Source: Coptis chinensis (taxonomy: Eukaryota; Streptophyta; Magnoliopsida; Ranunculales; Ranunculaceae). From it: DNA of 64,000 bases. Positions 58,201 through 64,000 of the stretch are shown here, one piece after another. The position numbers were made by a program, and so were the translations under genes. The notes under the pieces were generated by a model, which worked only from the letters and a program-made list of their open reading frames with translations, made no database searches and was not told the origin of the DNA. Within the stretch, counting starts at the first letter, position 1. Every line of letters begins with the position of its first letter. The stretch covers positions 78,885,501-78,949,500 of the forward strand of contig CM027385.1 of NCBI GenBank assembly GCA_015680905.1, in the 5' to 3' direction.

Positions 58201-59373
58201 GCGATAAAGAGCTTGTATGGGTTGAAGCAAGCACCGAGACGTACATAAAGTTTGACTCCTTTATGGTGAAGCAAGGATACAAGAAGTCCGCTCCCATCAT
58301 TGTGTGTTTGTTCGTAGATTTCCGGATGGGGATTTCATTGTGCTATTGGCCGTATGTGGATGATATGTTGATAGTTGGCCCAAACATCAACAAGATATCC
58401 AAGCCGAAGAAAGACTTGAGTAAGTCCTTTGAGATGAAGGATTTGGGTCAAGCAAAGCAGATACTTGGGATGCGGGATCACTTTCGTGACGAAAAGAGTG
58501 GAAAGTTGTGGCTTTCAAGAAAGCTACATTGAGAAGGTGTTGAAGAGATTCAACATGGATCAAAGCGAAGCCCGGTCGGTTGTCCGCTTGGTGGCGGTTC
58601 GCATGACCAAAGAGATGTGTCCCTAAGGGTGAGCATGAGCAGAGTCGATGGAAAAGATTCCTTATGCATCCGCAGCGGGCGCTTTGATGTATGCCATGGT
58701 GTGTACTAGACCGGATATTGCTTTTCGCCGTTGGGGTGGTAAGCGATTTCAAAATCCGGTAAAGAGCATTGGGAAGGTGTTAAGTGGATATTGAGATATC
58801 TCAAAGGCACTTCCAAATCATGTTTGTGCTTTGGTGGAAGTAAGCCCTTACTTGAAGGCTACAATCGATGCGCATACGGCGGTGATGTTGACTGATGAAG
58901 TCCACCTCCGGTTATCCGGTTACTTTTGCGGGGGGAGCAGTTTCTTGGCAATCTAAGTTGCAAAAGTGTGTTGCCCTCCACCACTACGCCGAGTATATTG
59001 CGGCCACCGAAAGTGTTGCAAAGAGTTGCTATGGATGAAGAGGTTCTTCGACGAACCGGGGCTAAAACGTAAACAGTTTGTAGTTCTATGTGATGACGGT
59101 CGAGGCGCCATCCACTTGAGCAAGAATCCGAAGTTTTCATTCTAGATCCAAGCACATACACGCATGCTTATCATTGATTAGAGAAGTACTCGAAGACAAG
59201 CATTTGTGTATCGAGAAGATCCATACCGACAAGAACGGGTCGGATATGATGACCAAAAGTCTTACCGAAAGGTAAGTTTGATGTTTGTTGTGCTATTGCC
59301 GAATGGCGACACTCCTCCCGCTGATTTGGCAATTGCATGGAGGTAGCCCCCTCACCGCTCGAGGGGGGGAGAT

Positions 59374-60032
59374 TGTTGGAGTTATCCCTCACATGAGGAG
59401 AGAAACCGGAGCCGAAAACGGCAAACTCGACATCCGTAAGTCGAGCTCGATCTGGCCGCCGCTTCCGCCAGCGCTCCAAGAATATAGGGCTTAATTCGCT
59501 CAAAGTGAGCGCCACCCGTGTCAGTGTCTTCAGCCGACTTCGCCAGAGTGAGCGCCGGCCGCAGTCTATTTTTCGTGGGCTTGCTACAGTATCCGCGAAT
59601 TTGGTTTTTGGAGATAAAACCAAAAATCAAGGTTTTGGAAAACCTAACCAACAGAACCAAACAAGTCAGAAGGATTGGAATCCAGACTAAAACAAAGAGA
59701 GATAACCTTTACAGAGATACAACCCTGTAAAGAGATAAGAGTGATCTAGTAAGGTGAGAGACTGTAAAGGAGAGATTGTAATCTTCCTTCCCACTTTATT
59801 AAGAACTGGCTCTTGTGGAAGTAGGCATCATTGGCCGAACCACGGTAAATCTTTGTGTTGTGGTTTGCTTTTACTGCTTTACATTATTATCTATTGTTAA
59901 TAGTTGTTTAGCGAGTTGGGCATGTTAGTATAGGTAGTTTGTGATATTTGAGATTTATTTGGAGTTGAAGTGTGTTCATACAAGTTATCTGTGTAGTGGG
60001 GGAACCGATTGATATTGTTGTAATCCCCAACA
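59374..60032 (+). repeat. 3' LTR of the Copia element
   Basis: 659 bp, same ends as the 5' LTR, preceded by the GAGGGGGGGAGAT polypurine tract and followed by the CAGAT duplication. Confidence 0.92.
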
Positions 60033-60037
60033 CAGAT

Positions 60038-60552
60038 TCCCAATTTCAGCTGCTAAGAAACATATTTTGTCTAACTCTTGTAATCTCCTACCCCTTTTCC
60101 TATACTCAATACAATTCTCAGCTCACAAGGCCAAAAAAAACTAACTCATCAAAAAACAAAATAAATTTGTGTTTTATGCATGGTTGATTCAATTCTCTCC
60201 CAAAGGCATGTCCTAAATTTAATTTGGAGTTTGTTCCATTCATCCAAATCGTGGACCTGAAAGCAATATATCGCGCTTTTTACATATAGTTGGGGATTTG
60301 AAATTATCGGAATTAAAATCTGAAAACTAAAATTCACAATATTTCGACCAATGTCATATTTTGATTTCGACTAATTTTGAAATCATCAATATTTCGACCC
60401 TAGGTTGTTTTTCATATTTTTTAAACCGAAAATATCGGCAAAATTTTGGCATTTAAAACGCGAATCATGAACACCGCTTTTTGATTGTAGATTTAATTTT
60501 GAGCATACCCACGAGAGAAAAAAAATAATAATAAAAAAAATAATAATAATAA
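60038..60552. other. Flank between the Copia element and the inverted repeat
   Basis: No gene seen. 60290-60470 is AT-rich with repeated AATATTTCGAC motifs, and (AAT)n-like tracts run up to the inverted repeat. Confidence 0.45.
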
Positions 60553-61748
60553 TAGTTGAAGTATGAAAAAGCGTAAGTACCTATCGTTGTTAAAGGATCG
60601 AAGAGATTGTTTTGCTCGATTATTTCCTAATGTAATTTCTTCGTTCTTTTATATACTTTACAATGTTAAAGTAATGATTCAGTTATTGTTTTTCTGAAAT
60701 TGGGTTGTTAGTTTATTTGTGGATTGTGTTGTTTTGGACTTTTTGGTTATCGGGGTGCGAAAACCATATTCATACGGTTAGAATGATATTAATTGGGTTG
60801 TACAACATTGCATAGTTATTGTTTGACAAATTATTTGAAAGGGGAATTATATCATTGTCAATTAAGAAAAGGTTGTGAAATTGGTTTGGATGAAGAAATA
60901 TTGGATTATAGTAGATAGTTATGTGGCTATGTTGTCTAAGGCTCAATTTTTAGTATCGACGACAAATAATAGTTATGTAAGAAAAATCCAAGAATTTATG
61001 GTGTGGACATTTTAATATTTAGGAAAAGCATCAAATAGGGATAGGGAAGGTCGGGGGAGGGATTAAAAGACTGTGTGTTTATGCTATGTTCTCAGACTTT
61101 GTGTTTGTGATGTGAAAAAATAATTATTTCTTAAAGGCTAACTGAACAAGTGAAAAACCTGAAACACAAAGTCTGAGAACATAGCATAAAGCCATAAACA
61201 CACGGTCCTTTAATCCCTCCCATGAACCCCTCTGTCCTATTTGACAACTTTCCCTAAATATTAAAATGTCTACATCATAAATCCTTGAATTTTTCTTACA
61301 GAACTATTGCTTGTTGTCGATACTAAAAATAGAGCCTTAAACAACATAGCCTCATAACTACTTACTACAATCCAATATTTTAATCAACTTCATCCAAACC
61401 AATTTCACGACTTTTTCTTAATTGACAATGACATAATTCCCCTTTCAAACAATTTGTCAAACAATTACAATGCAATGTTATATCTACAACCCAATTAACA
61501 TTATTTTAACAGTATGAATATGGCTTCTTGCACCGGCCCACACAACAAAAACAACACAATCCACATATAAATTAACAATCCAATTTCAGAAAAACAACAA
61601 CTGAATCATTATTTTAACATACTGTAAAGTTTAAAAAAACAGAAGAAATTACCTTAGGAAATAATCAGGATTGGAGCAGGAACAATCTCTTTGATCCTTT
61701 AACAAGGCATATGTCATTTGCACTTAGGTTTTTTTCACACTTCAATTA
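60553..61748. repeat. Very long inverted repeat (foldback structure)
   Basis: The left arm 60553-61106 is the reverse complement of the right arm 61162-61748, separated by about 55 bp. Matched blocks run along the whole length. From outside in they include TTGTTAAAGGATC with GATCCTTTAACAA, GGGGAATTATATCATTGTCA with TGACAATGACATAATTCCCC, and ATGCTATGTTCTCAGACTTT with AAAGTCTGAGAACATAGCAT. Identity is roughly 85% by eye and highest near the loop. No open frame or transposase is present. It could be a foldback/MITE-type element or a hairpin-RNA locus. Confidence 0.92.
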
Positions 61749-61752
61749 GTGT

Positions 61753-64000
61753 GGTTTTTTTTTTTTCTTCTAAAGTAAAAATTTTATTGATACTGATGAG
61801 GAATTTTACAAATAATTAGGACAAGCGTGCAACAAGCTGCGCCGCAAGTCCTTTCTGAATAGCAAATCATATTCTTCTAAAAACAAACTCATTAGAACCA
61901 ACTGTCATAACGTTACTGTTCATAACTCTCTGAAGTCTCTTGAGAAGCTCAACAGCCTGTTGTTCCAAGAAACCGAAAGTGTCAAAACTAAACGGAATGA
62001 AACAATGCTGGTTAGCCGTGCAAGCTTCCTCATGCTTCTCCATCTTCCCTATCACTGCTCTCTTAGCTGCTTCTCCCACCTCAAAGACTCCATTCCCAAG
62101 CCCTACCAACGGAGAGAGGATTATCAACACATGCATGTCTCCCCTCGGACCAATCAGATATCAATACATCCGCAGGACGAAGTGTCGATCTGCTCTCATT
62201 CGGATCAGTGAGAAAGTTAACAGGAGCCTCTTTCTTCACTTGTACCCCGGCCACCCCTTCAAAATGCATCATACAAAATGTTTCTAACATGATCATGTCC
62301 ATTTAAAACCGGAAAATGTCTACAATGTCTTTGCATGGTCCCCAAAGGCATCTAATCTACTTTTTTGCATACAGGATAAAGACCCCGAGTCCAGTACTGA
62401 GAGGAATCATAAGGCGGTACCCGAGAATGGCACGATACTCCACGTGACATACCGGCCCCAGTCCTCCATCGAATAGCAAGTAGAAAATCTTTTCAATGTT
62501 CCGACTGCAAGCATCCAATGACTGCTTTCTGACGAGTAGAGAACTCAAACTCCCTCTCAAGACTAGCAACAATCTTACCATAAAAAGCTTCTGCCAAAAC
62601 TTTTTGTGGTTTTGAGGGGACGGTAGCATTCACAGCCAGATAATCAAAGTCAAAATCGGGAAGACAGAGACGCAATGCATTGGTAGCATTACTAAGGATC
62701 TCACCCATAGGCATTGGACCACAACTCCTAAGAATGTGGTTCTGAAGCTCTGAAGTTTGAAAACGGGAGGCTACAAAAGCAAAAGCAGAGACATCAGAGG
62801 CACAATAGATACCTAACCCACCAAGGCGCAATAGAAGCTTCGCTAAACGCCACTGCAAATCACCGAAGCCAGGACCATCAGAAACTATAATGCCCTGCAA
62901 AACCATGCGAATGTGCTGATCAAAAGTCTTAGCTGCCTCCCTAAAAAAAGGTGGTAGACAAGTATGAACTGCAAAAACCAATTTGGAGAGCCCAGCACAA
63001 GCTCGTAAAAGTGCTAACTCACACTGTGGATCCTCTAATGCAGCTAAACGGTCCATCGAAGTCATAGCCTTTTCAACACGCTTTACGAAAGCAAGACTCA
63101 TGACAAAAAGAATCGGTGCTAACTGCCCCTCAAGTAACGACCCCATGTTGAGGACAAGATAAATCGAAGGAAAGAGACCGGGGAGTGGAATGGCGCGGAT
63201 CCGATGATGGCCAAAATATCTCGGTCTTGGCCACATTAAGAACCAACCCATAAGAAGGCCCTTCTTCCCCGAATGATACGCAGAGCTGCATCCACTTGTT
63301 CTCAGATCCCCAACTAGAGTCCCATCATCTAAGTACCAAGCACGGAGCAATAATTGACAACTTGACCCGGATCGTAGAATCGAGGAGGGTGCAACACCGG
63401 TCTGAAGAGAAGGGGACCCAAAGGATCACCTTGCTGAACCCGTGGAGCGGACCATATGTAATCATCCCCAAGTATAATCTTGCGGTGACAATACAAAATA
63501 CTCGAACCAAGGGAAATAGCGGGGAGTAGCGAATCACGAACCTCTCTCAACATAGTAGTCCGATCCAACCATATTAAAGGCATTCTGAAAATCAACTAGT
63601 AACATAGAAAGAGATGTACTTCATCATTTAGCACATACCATGCGATTAACGGCCAAAATGCAAAATCTGCTTGTCATCTTGGGACACCAACCCCATCCTT
63701 AAAAATCCTGCAAAGTACCCTACCACCTATTTGGAAACCCCCTTTTTGCAATTTTGGAAACAAGACGTTTTGAACCATACCCACAGACTATCCAACGAAT
63801 CCCATTATCCTTTTTAAGAAGTGGACACACAGTAGTAACTCTCATAGAATCATTCTAGCTCTCCAGACATTGTCCACTGTAACCCTCATTCACCAATAAT
63901 AAGGCATCTAACAAGTTAGACTTGTCATAGGCTTGGGATTCATTGCATCCTGGCCCATCTAACAAGTCGCATGGTTAGGAACCGATAAGAGCCCAAAACT
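61753..64000 (-). mobile_element. LINE-type reverse transcriptase element, 3' part, decayed
   Basis: Minus orientation: the T-run at 61753-61767 is its poly(A) tail, and the 5' end lies beyond the window. From 63600 leftward the frames read LLVDFQNAFNMV, QQGDPLGPLLF and AWYLDDGTLVGD (RT palm with the YLDD catalytic motif, 63340-63305). A long frame 63350-62493 then has DPQCELALLRACAGLSKLVF, GPGFGDLQWRLAKLLLRLGG and SRFQTSELQNHIL. Further fragments are LRPADVLISDW (about 62190) and PFSFDTFGFLEQQAVELLKR (about 61990-61930). This set is a widespread plant non-LTR RT family. Several frame shifts separate the blocks, so it is inactive. Confidence 0.82.

Larger units (their letters stand above)
54527..60032 (+). 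mobile_element. Ty1/Copia LTR retrotransposon, both LTRs present, broken
   Basis: A 5.5-kb fossil with LTRs 54527-55202 and 59374-60032 (TGTTGG...CCAACA). A perfect 5-bp target duplication CAGAT lies at 54522-54526 and 60033-60037. A primer-binding site complementary to initiator tRNA-Met (TGGTATCGTGAGCC, from 55204) and a polypurine tract (59361-59373) are present. Part order on the plus strand is gag-like (about 55300-56100), protease/integrase (about 56200-57300), reverse transcriptase (about 57780-58560) and RNase H (about 58680-59280), the Copia order. Coding is interrupted by well over ten breaks, so it is not active by itself. Most of the LTR sequence is very similar between ends, suggesting fairly recent insertion, apart from a divergent GC-rich block near the start of the LTRs. 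Confidence 0.93.

Overview
The window is nuclear DNA of a flowering plant, very probably a eudicot. It has spliced plant genes (a HEI10 crossover gene, an AGAMOUS-lineage MADS-box gene, an ankyrin kinase of the plant ILK family, an HVA22 gene), AT-rich spacers, and a typical plant mobile-element load (Helitron, MITEs, LINEs, a SINE, Copia LTR elements). The species cannot be fixed from the sequence.

Layout. 1-3760: AT-rich DNA ending in a Helitron 3' terminus, with two long arrays of a ~55-bp minisatellite. 4915-7555: HEI10 (+), eight coding exons, intact. 7579-18590: a tandem duplication of a [NADH kinase (-), F-box (+)] gene pair. Both kinase copies (8477-10150 and 15788-17806) are open; one F-box copy is intact (11458-12609) and the other is a deleted pseudogene (18011-18590). 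After the duplication, copy A gained a Tourist-like MITE 27 bp upstream of the kinase start. Copy B gained a solo LTR of TRIM size, two LINE fragments and, in the F-box remnant, a tRNA-derived SINE. 19132-25900: two more F-box units, one intact and one reduced to its 3' half; the first unit's downstream region carries a Copia relic. 26095-31630: fragments of an unidentified minus-strand gene, a Mutator-type MITE with long terminal inverted repeats, a GC-rich hAT-like MITE and LINE tails, all within a recent direct tandem duplication. 32078-34437: AT-rich transposon debris including a hAT-like relic. 35222-42135: an ankyrin/ILK-type kinase gene with its exon structure preserved but its frame damaged. 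42968-43672: HVA22 (-), convergent with it. 44459-46414: a DAYSLEEPER/RICESLEEPER-like hAT-derived gene with a 5'-UTR intron and three frame shifts. 50721-54104: a complete AGAMOUS/PLENA-lineage MADS-box gene with a 1.87-kb first intron. 54527-60032: a Copia element with both LTRs and a perfect 5-bp target duplication, broken. 60553-61748: a very large inverted repeat (arms ~550-590 bp, ~55-bp loop). 61753-64000: a decayed LINE-type reverse transcriptase element (-), running off the end.

The host genes have no evident joint pathway: meiotic crossover control, NADPH supply, protein turnover, stress signalling, ER shaping and floral identity. What links them is genome history. The duplicated kinase/F-box block acts as a natural experiment in which each copy is the empty-site control for insertions in the other. 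No CRISPR, operon or prokaryotic feature is present. The least explained structures are the giant inverted repeat, the modular Helitron minisatellite and the unidentified duplicated gene fragment.
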